A stretch of 64,000 nt of DNA, from assembly GCF_900104095.1 (NCBI RefSeq), contig NZ_FNJO01000021.1, positions 1-64,000 of the forward strand. Direction: 5' to 3'. Below are positions 35,313 to 44,029 of this stretch, in pieces. This DNA comes from Ralstonia sp. 25mfcol4.1. GTDB taxonomy: Bacteria; Pseudomonadota; Gammaproteobacteria; Burkholderiales; Burkholderiaceae. The notes below the pieces were generated by a model. The model was not told the DNA's origin, did not search any database, and saw only the letters and a program-made list of their open reading frames with translations. The stretch's first letter is position 1. The number at the start of each line of letters is the position of its first letter. Position numbers and translations under genes: made by a program.

Positions 35313-36097
35313 TGCGCCAGTTCCAGCTGGAACACCAGGCGCTGCAGGAAGTTTTCCATGCGCCCGTCCGGATTCAGGAACGCGCAGCCGTAGTGGTGGA
35401 CGGTGTTGTCGTCAAACCCGACCAGCCAGTGGCCTACCACCTGCATGTCCAGCTCCAGGCGGCCCAGCTCGGCAAAATCGAGCCGGCATTTCTTGATGAC
35501 CGTGCCCACCGGCAGCTGGTCGGCGCCCACCTGGCGCGAGCGCAGGCCCACGCCCGACAGCGACAGATCGGCGATATCGAGTTGCAGCGTGGTCTTGTCG
35601 GCCGACGCCGGCAGCACGACCTCGCAGCGATAGCCCTTGGTCAGCAGCGTGCGCGCGCGGAAATGGCGGCGGCGCTGGAAGTGGTAGAGCTTCTCGGGGA
35701 AGTCGGCGATAAACGCCGGGCCGCCCTCGAAACGCGTGGCACCGGGCGTGCCCACCACGAAGTTCACCGGTACGCCACGCAGCAGGCCGGAAAAGGCATT
35801 CTGCTCCGACCCCATCAGCGCCTGGCGCTCACCATCGGCGCGGCACCAGTCGAAAATGAACGTCTTGTTGGCCGGATCGACGTGCAGGATCGACGTCACG
35901 ATCTCGGAGCCATTGCGCGAGCGCACGTTCAGCAGGCATTTCTGCCACGCCATGTCGCGCAACACCGTGCCGATCTGCGAGCTGTGCGTCAGCCGGTAGC
36001 GTTCATCCGACTGCGCAGCGTCCCGCTCGTCGGACTCGTCCTCGAACTGGGACAAGGATTGGCCTGCCTGCGGCCCGCGGGGATCTTGAAGACTCAT
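35303..36097 (-). CDS. PilZ domain flagellar brake protein (YcgR-like)
   Basis: A 264-residue protein with an N-terminal YcgR domain (about 30-130) and a C-terminal PilZ domain. The c-di-GMP-binding arginines are in FQRRRHFRAR (RRxxxR, about residue 146) and the second motif in DLSLSGVGLR (about 180). YcgR-like proteins bind c-di-GMP and slow the flagellar motor. The ATG at 36097 begins MSLQDPRG; the open frame upstream is not conserved. No flagellar genes are adjacent. It is convergent with the IclR gene. Confidence 0.85.
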   Translation of the reverse strand: MSLQDPRGPQAGQSLSQFEDESDERDAAQSDERYRLTHSSQIGTVLRDMAWQKCLLNVRSRNGSEIVTSILHVDPANKTFIFDWCRADGERQALMGSEQNAFSGLLRGVPVNFVVGTPGATRFEGGPAFIADFPEKLYHFQRRRHFRARTLLTKGYRCEVVLPASADKTTLQLDIADLSLSGVGLRSRQVGADQLPVGTVIKKCRLDFAELGRLELDMQVVGHWLVGFDDNTVHHYGCAFLNPDGRMENFLQRLVFQLELAHRG

Positions 36098-36328
36098 GGA
36101 ATACGCTACGTCTAATAGTGGTTGCGCCGCGGATCGCCAGGGCGGGCGGGCAATGGATCTGTCAGCGCGCGGCGCGCCAGCCGCCGCATGGTAAGCGCGC
36201 CACCCAAGCGGCGCAAGCATATGCCATGGCCTTCGGCAAAATACGACGTAACTTTAGGAACCGACTTCGGTGGGGTAGCTTCCGCTGCGCTTTCGGCGCC
36301 GTTGCCCCATGGCGGGTGCGGCGTTGTT

Positions 36329-37243
36329 TCATCGGCCGGCCGGCGCGTCGGTTTGCCCCCCAGGCGCCCGCGCCAGTTCGGCTCGCAGCCAGTGCAACAG
36401 GGCCGCGCGGCGCGGGTCCCTGGCAAACGGCACTGGCGATATCAGGTGGTACGCCGACCCGTCGGGCACGAATCCCCGGGGCGCGCTCAGCCGGCCATCG
36501 GCCAGTTCGTCGGCGGCCATCCACTCCGATGCCACGGCCCAGCCCAATCCGGCAGCGGCGGCCTGCAGGCTCAGGTAGAAGTGTTCGTACCAGGCGTCGC
36601 GCTGGCTGCCGGGCCCGTCCGGCGCGCCTGGCAAGGCCTCCCCGGCGCTGCAGGCCCATCGCTGCCAGGCATCGGGGCGCGTACGGGTATGGAGCCTGAC
36701 CGCATCGGCCAGCCCCGCCTGCGCCAGATCAGGACGGCAGACCGGCCCCACCCGCTCGGGCGCCAGTTCGCTGCTATGCCAGCGTGGATCGAATGCAAAG
36801 TCGTTACGCCGCAGTGCAACATCGATGCCTTGCGCGGCAAAGTCCACGGGGCCGCCGGCCGCCATCAGGTGCAGCGGAACGTCTGGATGCGCTTCCGAGA
36901 AACGGCCGAGCCGGGGGATCAGCCAGCGCATGGCGATGGTGGGCTCGCACGACAGCACCAGCGCCGCGGCCGGCGTCGGCGCGCGGATCCGTTCGGCTGC
37001 CGCCGCCAGCAGATCCATCGACTGCGTGGCCGCCGCATGCAGCGTCTGGCCAGCGTCGGTCAGGAATACCGCCCGGTTGCGCCGCTCGAACAGGGGCACG
37101 CCCAGCGCGTCTTCCAGCTGCCGGATCTGGCGGCTGATCGCGCCGTGCGTCAGGTGCAGCTCTTCGGCCGCGCGCGCGAAATTCTGGTGTCGCGCCGCCG
37201 CCTCGAAAAAGCGGATCCAGCCCAGCCAGTGCATCGAAGCCAT
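36329..37243 (-). CDS. LysR family transcriptional regulator (GcvA-like)
   Basis: A 304-residue regulator with the HTH RHQNFARAAEELHLTHGAIS (about 18-37) and a GcvA/TrpI-type effector domain. It is divergent from the LysE-family exporter gene with a 128-bp gap, the classical arrangement in which LysR activates an amino-acid exporter when its substrate builds up. The start at 37243 gives MASMHWLGW; MHWLGW three codons later is also possible. No neat operator palindrome was found in the gap. Confidence 0.88.
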   Translation of the reverse strand: MASMHWLGWIRFFEAAARHQNFARAAEELHLTHGAISRQIRQLEDALGVPLFERRNRAVFLTDAGQTLHAAATQSMDLLAAAAERIRAPTPAAALVLSCEPTIAMRWLIPRLGRFSEAHPDVPLHLMAAGGPVDFAAQGIDVALRRNDFAFDPRWHSSELAPERVGPVCRPDLAQAGLADAVRLHTRTRPDAWQRWACSAGEALPGAPDGPGSQRDAWYEHFYLSLQAAAAGLGWAVASEWMAADELADGRLSAPRGFVPDGSAYHLISPVPFARDPRRAALLHWLRAELARAPGGQTDAPAGR

Positions 37244-37371
37244 GCGATCAGTCAGTTTTACTCACGGAATTGCGCCAGTATAAATCGCTTTGCGTACCCA
37301 TTTCTGCGAGACAGAATGGCGCCTGCCGCGCACCCCCAGCGGCCGCCTTCCACAACGAAAACTAACCAGAA

Positions 37372-37995
37372 ATGACCCCCCTCGCCGAACTTGCCGCCGT
37401 CGCCACGATCACCGTTCTCGCCGTCATCAGCCCCGGGCCCGATTTCGCCATGGTCACCCGCAACAGCTATCTGTTCGGCCGGCGCACCGGTCTGCTGTGC
37501 GCGCTGGGCATTGCGCTGGGCGTACAGGTGCATGTGGCCTATACGATGCTCGGCGTGTCGCTGCTGATTGCCCACGCCCATGGCGTGCTGTCGGTCATCA
37601 AGCTGCTGGGCGCCGGCTATCTGATGTGGATCGGCATCCAGACACTACGCAATCGCAAGGCGATCACGGTGGACACCACGGCCGCGCCTGACATTTCCGG
37701 CACGGCGGCATGCCGCATGGGCTTCCTGACCAACGCGCTGAACCCGAAGACCACGCTGTTCGTGGTCAGCACCTACACGCAGGTGGTCAGCCCCCATACC
37801 CCGCTGGCGGCGCAGTTCGGCTACGGCCTGTTCATGTCGCTGGCGCACCTGGTCTGGTTCGGCATTGTCGCGTGGTGCTTCGGCTCGCCGACGCTCCGCG
37901 CGGCCATGCTGCAGCGCCAGCGGCTGCTGGACCGGGTCATCGGTACCACGCTGTGCGGACTTGGGGTGGCGCTGGGCGTCAGCAACCTGGGCTGA
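37372..37995 (+). CDS. LysE/RhtB family amino-acid exporter
   Basis: A 207-residue inner-membrane protein with about six helices. The N-terminal consensus ISPGPDFAMVTRNSYLFGRRTG and the FLTNALNPKTTLFVVSTYTQ stretch are typical of LysE/RhtB transporters, which export amino acids such as threonine, homoserine or lysine. The substrate is not predictable. It is divergently paired with a LysR regulator. Its last 17 nt overlap the convergent thpR gene. Confidence 0.9.
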   Translation: MTPLAELAAVATITVLAVISPGPDFAMVTRNSYLFGRRTGLLCALGIALGVQVHVAYTMLGVSLLIAHAHGVLSVIKLLGAGYLMWIGIQTLRNRKAITVDTTAAPDISGTAACRMGFLTNALNPKTTLFVVSTYTQVVSPHTPLAAQFGYGLFMSLAHLVWFGIVAWCFGSPTLRAAMLQRQRLLDRVIGTTLCGLGVALGVSNLG

Positions 37996-38527
37996 CGGCC
38001 CGATAGGTGTCGCGCACAACGTGCCGGGCGCCGTCCTTGCCAAGAAAGCTCTCGTAGAGCAGGAATTGATCGACTTGCCACGGTGGCGCCGCGAGGTCGC
38101 GGAACGCGCCGAGCCAATCGCGCAGCAGCGGCTCCGGCGCGCGCGGACGGCAGCGCGCCAGGGTCAGATGCGGGCGGAAGCGACGCGGATCGGGCGCGAT
38201 GCCGTGGGCTTCCAGCACCGCGCTGGTCTGATCGACCATACCTTGCAATGGCGCCGACTCGGCCAGCCCGGCCCACAGGATCGAACCCTGCCGCCCGCGA
38301 AAACGGCCCACACCACGGATTTGCAGCACCATGGGTTCGACGGCCACGCCCCGCAGCGCGTGCGCGATGGCCGTCGTGACCGCTGCATCGCACTCGCCCA
38401 GAAATCGCAGCGTCAGATGCAACTGCGCGGCTGGCGTGGGCCGGATATCGCGATGGGCCGGCAGGGTTTGCAGCAGCGCGTGCGCCAGCGCGGCCGGTGT
38501 GTCGATCGCGATGAAAAGCCGCGGCAC
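37979..38527 (-). CDS. thpR: RNA 2',3'-cyclic phosphodiesterase
   Basis: A 182-residue 2H-phosphoesterase. The two catalytic HxTx motifs are both HLTL, near residues 38 and 120. Family enzymes hydrolyse 2',3'-cyclic phosphate ends of RNA and can ligate tRNA half-molecules in vitro. The length fits the ThpR/LigT family. It follows ogt on the same strand with a 3-nt gap and so may be the third gene of the alkylation repair unit. It overlaps the end of the LysE gene by 17 nt. Confidence 0.88.
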   Translation of the reverse strand: MPRLFIAIDTPAALAHALLQTLPAHRDIRPTPAAQLHLTLRFLGECDAAVTTAIAHALRGVAVEPMVLQIRGVGRFRGRQGSILWAGLAESAPLQGMVDQTSAVLEAHGIAPDPRRFRPHLTLARCRPRAPEPLLRDWLGAFRDLAAPPWQVDQFLLYESFLGKDGARHVVRDTYRAVSPGC

Positions 38528-38530
38528 CGT

Positions 38531-39094
38531 TCAATAGAGCGCCAACGCCGCCTGAGCCGCGCGCGCGTGGCCGGGCTGACCCGGGCCATTGCCATCGTCG
38601 CCCGCTTGCAGCACGCCCTCCAGTCCCAGCAGCGCGCGCTTCCGATCGACCCCGCCGGCGTAGCCTGTCAGCGCCCCCGACGCGCCCAGCACGCGATGGC
38701 ACGGCACGATGACCGACAGCGGATTGCGGCCCACCGCCCCACCTACCGCGCGTGAATGGCTCGGCGGCAGGCCGAGACCGGCGCCGAGTTGCCCGTACGT
38801 CGATGTTTCGCCAAATTCGATGTCACAAAGCGCTTGCCAGATTCGTTGCTGGAACGCACTGCCGGCAAACCGGATCGGCACGGTAAACGTTTGGAGCCGG
38901 CCGTCGAAGTAGGCGTCGAGTTCTTCCGCCGCCTGCGCCAGCACGCGTGCATCGGCATCGGATGCCGGCGCCGTGGCGCGTGCCTGGCCGGGGTGGTACT
39001 TCTGCCCCGCGAAGAACACGCCTGTCAGCAGGCCGTCTTGCGCGCGCAGCAGGATGTCGCCCAGCGGGCTGTCGATGATCTGATAGCTGTTCAT
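38531..39094 (-). CDS. ogt: Methylated-DNA--protein-cysteine methyltransferase
   Basis: A 187-residue suicide repair protein that takes the alkyl group from O6-alkylguanine or O4-alkylthymine onto Cys132 in the motif VIVPCHRV. The HTH-like DNA-binding part is seen around TSTYGQLGAGLGLPPSHSRAVG. The C-terminal 25 residues are a non-conserved tail. ATG 39094 overlaps the stop of the Ada-AlkA gene by 4 nt, so both are translated from one message and form an alkylation repair operon. Confidence 0.92.
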   Translation of the reverse strand: MNSYQIIDSPLGDILLRAQDGLLTGVFFAGQKYHPGQARATAPASDADARVLAQAAEELDAYFDGRLQTFTVPIRFAGSAFQQRIWQALCDIEFGETSTYGQLGAGLGLPPSHSRAVGGAVGRNPLSVIVPCHRVLGASGALTGYAGGVDRKRALLGLEGVLQAGDDGNGPGQPGHARAAQAALALY

Positions 39095-40653
39095 GCTGCT
39101 TCTTCCTCGCTGTCCTCGATGTTGCTGTTCCGGATGTCGATGCTGTCGGCGCCGGCGCCCGGCGTCTGCGCAGCGTCCTTGATTTGCTCGTAGCGATGCC
39201 ACAGGTGGATCGCCGCATAGGCGCGCCACGGCGCCCATTGCGCGGTCCTGGCCTGCATCGCCCGCACGGTGCTGACGTCCAGCACCTTGCGCAACGCGTA
39301 GTCGGTGCCCGGAAACGCATCGGGCCATCCCAGCGCCCGCATGGCCACGTACTGCGCCGTCCAGTCGCCGATACCGTCGATCGCGCACAGCCGCGCGACG
39401 GTGTCCTCGGGCGCCGCGTGCGGGTCGAGGCGGATCTCCCCGGCCGCCACCTGTCGCGCCAGGGCCCGGATCGCGCGGATCTTCGGCACCGACACGCCGG
39501 CCGCCTGGTAATCGGCATCGGGCAGCGCGGCCAGCGCCTGTGCGGTCGGGAAGGCATGGGTCACGGGCGCCGCCTGGGTGGCATCGGCGGAACTCGCCAG
39601 GCCGGCCAGCGCCTGCGGCGGCAACGGCTCGCCGGCGATACGCACCAGCCGCGCCAGGATACGGCGCGCCTGGATCACCGAAATCACCTGTCCGACGACG
39701 GCCCGCACCGCAATCTCCAGCCCGTCGAAGGTGCCCGGCAGCCGCATGCCCGGCGTGCCGGCCGCCAGTTCGCCCAGGTGCGCGTCAACGATGTCGGGAC
39801 GGCAGCCCAGATCGCAGAGGCGGCGCACCTTTCCCAAAGCCTGCGGAATCACGTGCGCCAGCGAACCGGACAACGTTACCCGCACCACCGTGCGCTTCGG
39901 CACGTGTTCCAGCCGCACCCAGCCAAGGTGCCGGTGGCCGCCCGCGTCGATGGCAATCGTGCGCGTATAGACCCCGGCGTGGCATTGGTCGATGCCGTCA
40001 ACAGCCCGCACGGCGAGGAATCCGAGCCATTCGGCCCAGGCCAGCGGCGGACGATAGCCCAGTTCGAAAACCAGGCGATCGGCCATGCCATCGGCCGCGC
40101 GCTTGCGCATGGCCAGTGGCGTCAGCCCATACCGCTCCTTGAGCACGTCGTTGAAGCGCCGCACGCTGCCAAACCCGGCCGCCAGCGCCACTTCCGTCAC
40201 GGGCAGCGCGGTATCGGTCAGCAGGCGCTTGGCGAGCAGCAGCTTCTGCGTCTGCGCGTACTCATGCACCGACACCCCGAACTCCGCGTCGAACAGCCGG
40301 CGCAGATGGCGCTCGGTCACGCCGATGCGCGCGGCCAGCTGCGCCACGCCGGCACCGGCCATGAAGCCTTCGTCGATCAGCGTGGCGGCGGCCTGCGCCA
40401 GCCTTCCGGAGATGTCCGCCAGCCCATGGCCCGGGGCCAGTTCCGGCCGACAGCGCAGGCACGGCCGGAAGCCATGCTTTTCCGCGGCCGCCGCGGACTC
40501 GTAGAACGTGCAGTTTTCGCGCTTCGGCGTGCGCACCGCGCAGATCGGCCGGCAGTACACGCCCGTGGACGACACGCCTACGAAGAAGCGTCCGTCGAAA
40601 CGGCGGTCATGTGACGCAATGGCCTTGTAGCAGGTGTCGGGATCGAGTTCCAT
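39091..40653 (-). CDS. Ada-type regulator fused to AlkA DNA-3-methyladenine glycosylase
   Basis: A 520-residue three-part protein. The N-terminal Ada zinc domain (about 1-80) has four Cys (GVYCRPIC, NCTFY, PCLRCRP) that would accept a methyl group from phosphotriesters. An AraC-type HTH (about 95-180) binds DNA, and the C-terminal AlkA part (from about 205) has an HhH-GPD motif GIGDWTAQYVAMRALGW with the catalytic Asp in PGTDYAL. The protein therefore senses methylation, should activate its own operon, and excises alkylated bases. ATG 40653 (MELDPDTCYKAI) is the start; ATG 40662 is close by. It lacks the C-terminal Cys methyltransferase of E. coli Ada, which is supplied by the coupled ogt gene. 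Confidence 0.9.
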   Translation of the reverse strand: MELDPDTCYKAIASHDRRFDGRFFVGVSSTGVYCRPICAVRTPKRENCTFYESAAAAEKHGFRPCLRCRPELAPGHGLADISGRLAQAAATLIDEGFMAGAGVAQLAARIGVTERHLRRLFDAEFGVSVHEYAQTQKLLLAKRLLTDTALPVTEVALAAGFGSVRRFNDVLKERYGLTPLAMRKRAADGMADRLVFELGYRPPLAWAEWLGFLAVRAVDGIDQCHAGVYTRTIAIDAGGHRHLGWVRLEHVPKRTVVRVTLSGSLAHVIPQALGKVRRLCDLGCRPDIVDAHLGELAAGTPGMRLPGTFDGLEIAVRAVVGQVISVIQARRILARLVRIAGEPLPPQALAGLASSADATQAAPVTHAFPTAQALAALPDADYQAAGVSVPKIRAIRALARQVAAGEIRLDPHAAPEDTVARLCAIDGIGDWTAQYVAMRALGWPDAFPGTDYALRKVLDVSTVRAMQARTAQWAPWRAYAAIHLWHRYEQIKDAAQTPGAGADSIDIRNSNIEDSEEEAA

Positions 40654-40842
40654 GGCACGCATCCTACGCCAGTGCGGCGCCTTGAATGCGCTGGAATCGG
40701 ACATTCTCCTGAAGCCATTCTGAAGGAAAGACGACGTCACTTTGCGCCCGATTCTGAAAGTGCGGTCGGCCGCGTTGCACGGCGCGCCGCTGAGGCTAGA
40801 ATCTGCTCACCTGCGGCGTTGCATGCCGCCTCTGGAGTCTGC

Positions 40843-43710
40843 ATGAACCGTCGTCGTCCCGTTGCCGGCATGACCCGAATCGCCGGGATTGCCGTGGCCA
40901 TCGTCTGCGGCCTGAGCGTCCCCGACGTCCACGCGGCGCGGACCGGTCCGCTGGCTGCCCCCCCGGCCGCCGCGCCGGCGGCACGCGCCACACCCGTCAC
41001 CACCGTCGAAGGCATCACCGAATACCGGCTGCCCAACGGACTGCGCATCCTGCTGGCGCCCGACGATGCGCAGCCCACCACCACGGTCAACATGACCTAT
41101 CTGGTCGGCAGCCGCCATGAAAACTACGGCGAAACGGGCATGGCGCACCTGCTGGAACACCTGCTGTTCAAGGGCACGCCGTCGCTGCCGGGCAAGACCA
41201 TTCCGACCGAATTCGCGCGGCGCGGCATGCAGTACAACGGCACCACCAACCAGGACCGTACCAATTTCTTCGAGACCTTCGCGGCCAGCGAGGACAACCT
41301 CGACTGGGCGCTGCGCATGGAGGCCGACCGCATGGTCAACAGCTTCGTGGCGCGCAAGGACCTGGACAGCGAGATGACCGTGGTGCGCAACGAAATGGAG
41401 ATTGGCGAGAACAATCCCATGCGCATGCTGCAGCAGCAGATGTACGCGGCCGCCTACCGCTGGCACAACTACAGCAAGGCGGTGATCGGCGCGCGCAGCG
41501 ACGTGGAGCGCGTGGGCATCGACAACCTGCAGGCGTTCTATCGCCGTTACTACCAGCCCGACAACGCCGTGCTGGTCGTCACGGGGCAGTTCGACGCGGC
41601 GCGCACGCTGGCCCGGATCGAACAGGCCTTTGGCGCGATTCCGCGTCCGACACGCGTGCTGCCGCCCGAGTACACGGTCGAGCCGGCCCAGGAAGGCGCG
41701 CGCGAGCTGACGCTGGTGCGGCCGGGCGACAGCAGCATCGTGTCGGCGATGTATCACGTGGCGCCGGGCGCGCACCCCGACATCACGGCGCTGGACATGC
41801 TGGCGGTCATCCTGGCGGACACGCCGGGAGGCCGGCTCGAACGCAGCCTGGTGGACACCCGCAAGGCCGCGTGGCAGGGGTCGTTCTTCACCTCCATGAA
41901 GGACCCGGGGGTGATCCAGTTTGCGGCGGGCACCAGCAGGGACCGTCCGATCGGGCCGGTGCGTGATGCGCTGATCGCGACGGTGGAGGGCATCGCGACG
42001 CAGCCCGTCACCGACGAGGAAGTGGAGCGCGCGCGGGTGCGCCTGCGCAATGCCTACGAGAAGACGCTCAATGATCCGGCCGCCTACGGCGTGGCGCTGT
42101 CCGGTGCCATCGCCAAGGGCGACTGGCGGCTGTTCTTCATCAACCGCGACCGCGTGGAGACCACCACCCGGGCCGACGTGCAGCGCGTGGCCGAAAACTA
42201 CTTCCGCCCCGCGAACCGCACGGTGGGCGAGTTCGTGCCGGGAGACAAGCCGCAGCTGGCCGCCATCCCCGCCGCGCCCGATCTGGCTGCGCTGACGCAG
42301 CACTACACGGGCAAGCCGGCGGCGCAGGCCGTGGCCACCTTTGATCCGGCCCCGGCCAATATCGACGCCCATACCGTGCGCCAGACGCTGCCCAATGGCA
42401 TGCAGCTCGCATTGCTGCCCAAGCCCACGCGCGGCGGCGCGGTCAACGGCACGCTGATCCTGCGCATCGGCAACCTGCAGGCACTGCAGGGCAAGAATGC
42501 GGTGGGATCCATGACGGGCGCCATGCTCGACCGCGGCGCCGGTGCGTTCACGCGGCAGCAGATCGCCGACCGCTTCGAGGCGCTGAAAGCCAACGTGTCG
42601 ATCTCGGGCAGCGACGAACGTGTGACCGTGCGCTTCGACACGCGGCGCGAATACCTGCCCGACCTGCTGGCGCTGCTGCGCACCGTGCTGCGCATGCCGA
42701 CCTTCCCCGGTAATGAACTGGAGACGTTGCGGGCCAGCAGCGTCGCCGGCATCGAAAGCCAGCGCAAGCAGCCCAACGCGCTGGCGCCGAATGCCCTGGG
42801 GCGTCACGGCAATCCGTATCCGCCGGGCGACCCGCGCTACACGCCAACGTTTGACGAAAGCGTGGCCGAACTGCGCGCCGTATCGGTGGCGGACCTGCGC
42901 GATTTCCATGCGCGCTTTTATGGCGCGGAGCATGCGCAGCTGGCCATCGTTGGCGATTTCGACGCCGATGACGCCATTCGGCAGGCCGCATTCCTTTTTG
43001 GCGACTGGCGCGCCCAGGTACCGTTCGAGCGGGTGGACCGGCCGTTCGTGGCGATTCCCGCCACCGACTTCACGCTCGACACGCCGGGCAAGGCCAATGC
43101 GGTCTACCTGGCCTCGCAGCCGGTGGACCTGGTCAGCGATTCACCCGACTACCCGCTGATGCTGATCGCGAGCCGGGTGTTCGGCGGCACCGGCATGCGT
43201 AGCCGGCTGGCCGACCGCCTGCGCCAGCTCGACGGCATCAGCTATGGGGTGTCCAGCTCGCTGTCGGTCGGCGCGCTCGACCGCGCCGGCCGGTTCGGGC
43301 TCTGGGCGGCCTACGCCCCGCAGAACCTGCCCCGCCTGCGCAAGGCCGTCGACGAAGAAATGGCGCGCTTTGTCCGCGACGGCGTCACGGCCAGCGAAGT
43401 GGCCGAGGCCGCCAGCGGGCTGTTGCAACAGGGCATGGTCAGCCGCACGCGCGACGGCGCACTGGCCGGCGCGCTGGCCAACCAGGCGTACCTGGGCCGG
43501 ACCATGGCGCACACGGCGGCCATCGAGGAAGCCATCCGCACGGCCACCCCCGCAGCCGTCAACGCCGCGATCCGCCGCTACCTGGGCCCGGCCATGCTGA
43601 CGCAGGCATTCGCCGGCGATTTCGGCGCGACTGCGACGGCGCCGACCGCGGTTCCTGCCGAGGCCGGGACGCCGGCGGCGGCCGCACCGCCGGACGCCAG
43701 CAAGCCCTGA
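40843..43710 (+). CDS. Exported M16 family zinc protease with two M16 units
   Basis: A 955-residue pitrilysin-type protease with a signal peptide (IAGIAVAIVCGLSVPDVHA). The first M16 unit has the inverted zinc motif HLLEHLLFKGT (His102, Glu105, His106) and the downstream Glu in the VRNEMEIGENNP region. The second unit (from about residue 510) starts VRQTLPNGMQLALLPKP and lacks the zinc motif, as expected for the inactive partner half. A long Ala/Pro-rich tail ends the protein. It probably degrades peptides in the periplasm. ATG 40843 has GGAG upstream. Confidence 0.9.
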   Translation: MNRRRPVAGMTRIAGIAVAIVCGLSVPDVHAARTGPLAAPPAAAPAARATPVTTVEGITEYRLPNGLRILLAPDDAQPTTTVNMTYLVGSRHENYGETGMAHLLEHLLFKGTPSLPGKTIPTEFARRGMQYNGTTNQDRTNFFETFAASEDNLDWALRMEADRMVNSFVARKDLDSEMTVVRNEMEIGENNPMRMLQQQMYAAAYRWHNYSKAVIGARSDVERVGIDNLQAFYRRYYQPDNAVLVVTGQFDAARTLARIEQAFGAIPRPTRVLPPEYTVEPAQEGARELTLVRPGDSSIVSAMYHVAPGAHPDITALDMLAVILADTPGGRLERSLVDTRKAAWQGSFFTSMKDPGVIQFAAGTSRDRPIGPVRDALIATVEGIATQPVTDEEVERARVRLRNAYEKTLNDPAAYGVALSGAIAKGDWRLFFINRDRVETTTRADVQRVAENYFRPANRTVGEFVPGDKPQLAAIPAAPDLAALTQHYTGKPAAQAVATFDPAPANIDAHTVRQTLPNGMQLALLPKPTRGGAVNGTLILRIGNLQALQGKNAVGSMTGAMLDRGAGAFTRQQIADRFEALKANVSISGSDERVTVRFDTRREYLPDLLALLRTVLRMPTFPGNELETLRASSVAGIESQRKQPNALAPNALGRHGNPYPPGDPRYTPTFDESVAELRAVSVADLRDFHARFYGAEHAQLAIVGDFDADDAIRQAAFLFGDWRAQVPFERVDRPFVAIPATDFTLDTPGKANAVYLASQPVDLVSDSPDYPLMLIASRVFGGTGMRSRLADRLRQLDGISYGVSSSLSVGALDRAGRFGLWAAYAPQNLPRLRKAVDEEMARFVRDGVTASEVAEAASGLLQQGMVSRTRDGALAGALANQAYLGRTMAHTAAIEEAIRTATPAAVNAAIRRYLGPAMLTQAFAGDFGATATAPTAVPAEAGTPAAAAPPDASKP

Positions 43711-43801
43711 GCCGGCGGGGCGCCACGCGCCGCACAGCTTGCACAGGCCGCCGGGGCCGTGTGAGCCGCTGGCGTCTTATGTGCGCTTGGCCCCACACCT
43801 G

Positions 43802-43981
43802 CCCTTGCCTTACGTGCCCCTGCCTCGCGGGCCCTTGCCTCACGTGCGATGGCCTCACGGGCTCCTGCCTTACGTGCCCTTGCCTCACCTGCCCTTGCCT
43901 TACGGGCCCCTGCCTCATGTGCCCTTGCCTTACGGGCCCCTGCCTCATGTGCCCTTGCCTTACGTGCCCTTGAGACAAGTG
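43802..43981. repeat. 15-bp tandem repeat array, twelve units
   Basis: Consecutive 15-bp units, most often CCCTTGCCTTACGTG or CCCCTGCCTCATGTG, fill the space between the M16 protease and the LexA-box promoter. Eleven units are good copies; the twelfth (43967-43981, CCCTTGAGACAAGTG) is diverged and supplies the -35 element of that promoter. A still weaker unit may precede 43802. The period is divisible by three, so open frames cross it on both strands, but no conserved protein start is linked to it. It is not a CRISPR: units are contiguous with no spacers. Confidence 0.85.
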
Positions 43982-44005
43982 CTCGAACACTGTATATTTA
44001 TACAG
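43970..44005 (+). promoter_or_regulatory. Strong promoter overlapped by LexA (SOS) box
   Basis: The -35 TTGAGA (43970-43975), 17-nt spacer and -10 TATATT (43993-43998) each match consensus at 5 of 6. The -10 lies inside CTGTATATTTATACAG (43990-44005), a CTGT-N8-ACAG palindrome with the A+T core of the E. coli and betaproteobacterial LexA box. LexA binding would block the promoter, and DNA damage would release it. The start codon of the next gene is 25 nt further on. Confidence 0.8.
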
Positions 44006-44029
44006 TCTTTCTTGAGACTTGAGGTGTGG

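Noticed and set aside
40807..42933. 708-codon open frame antisense to the M16 protease gene
   Set aside because: Reverse-frame artefact; plus strand has signal peptide and zinc motif.
43802..43981. CRISPR array
   Set aside because: Units are contiguous 15-mers with no unique spacers, and no cas genes are present.
43559..43990. Minus-strand ORF encoding RQGHV-type pentapeptide repeats over the 15-bp array
   Set aside because: It is a by-product of a 15-bp repeat that is open in several frames and continues into antisense of the M16 gene; no promoter or ribosome site.
43739..44029. N-terminal extension (Pro/Leu pentapeptide repeats) of the LexA-box gene
   Set aside because: It lies upstream of the predicted transcription start at about 44005, so it would not be in the message; ATG 44030 has a ribosome site.
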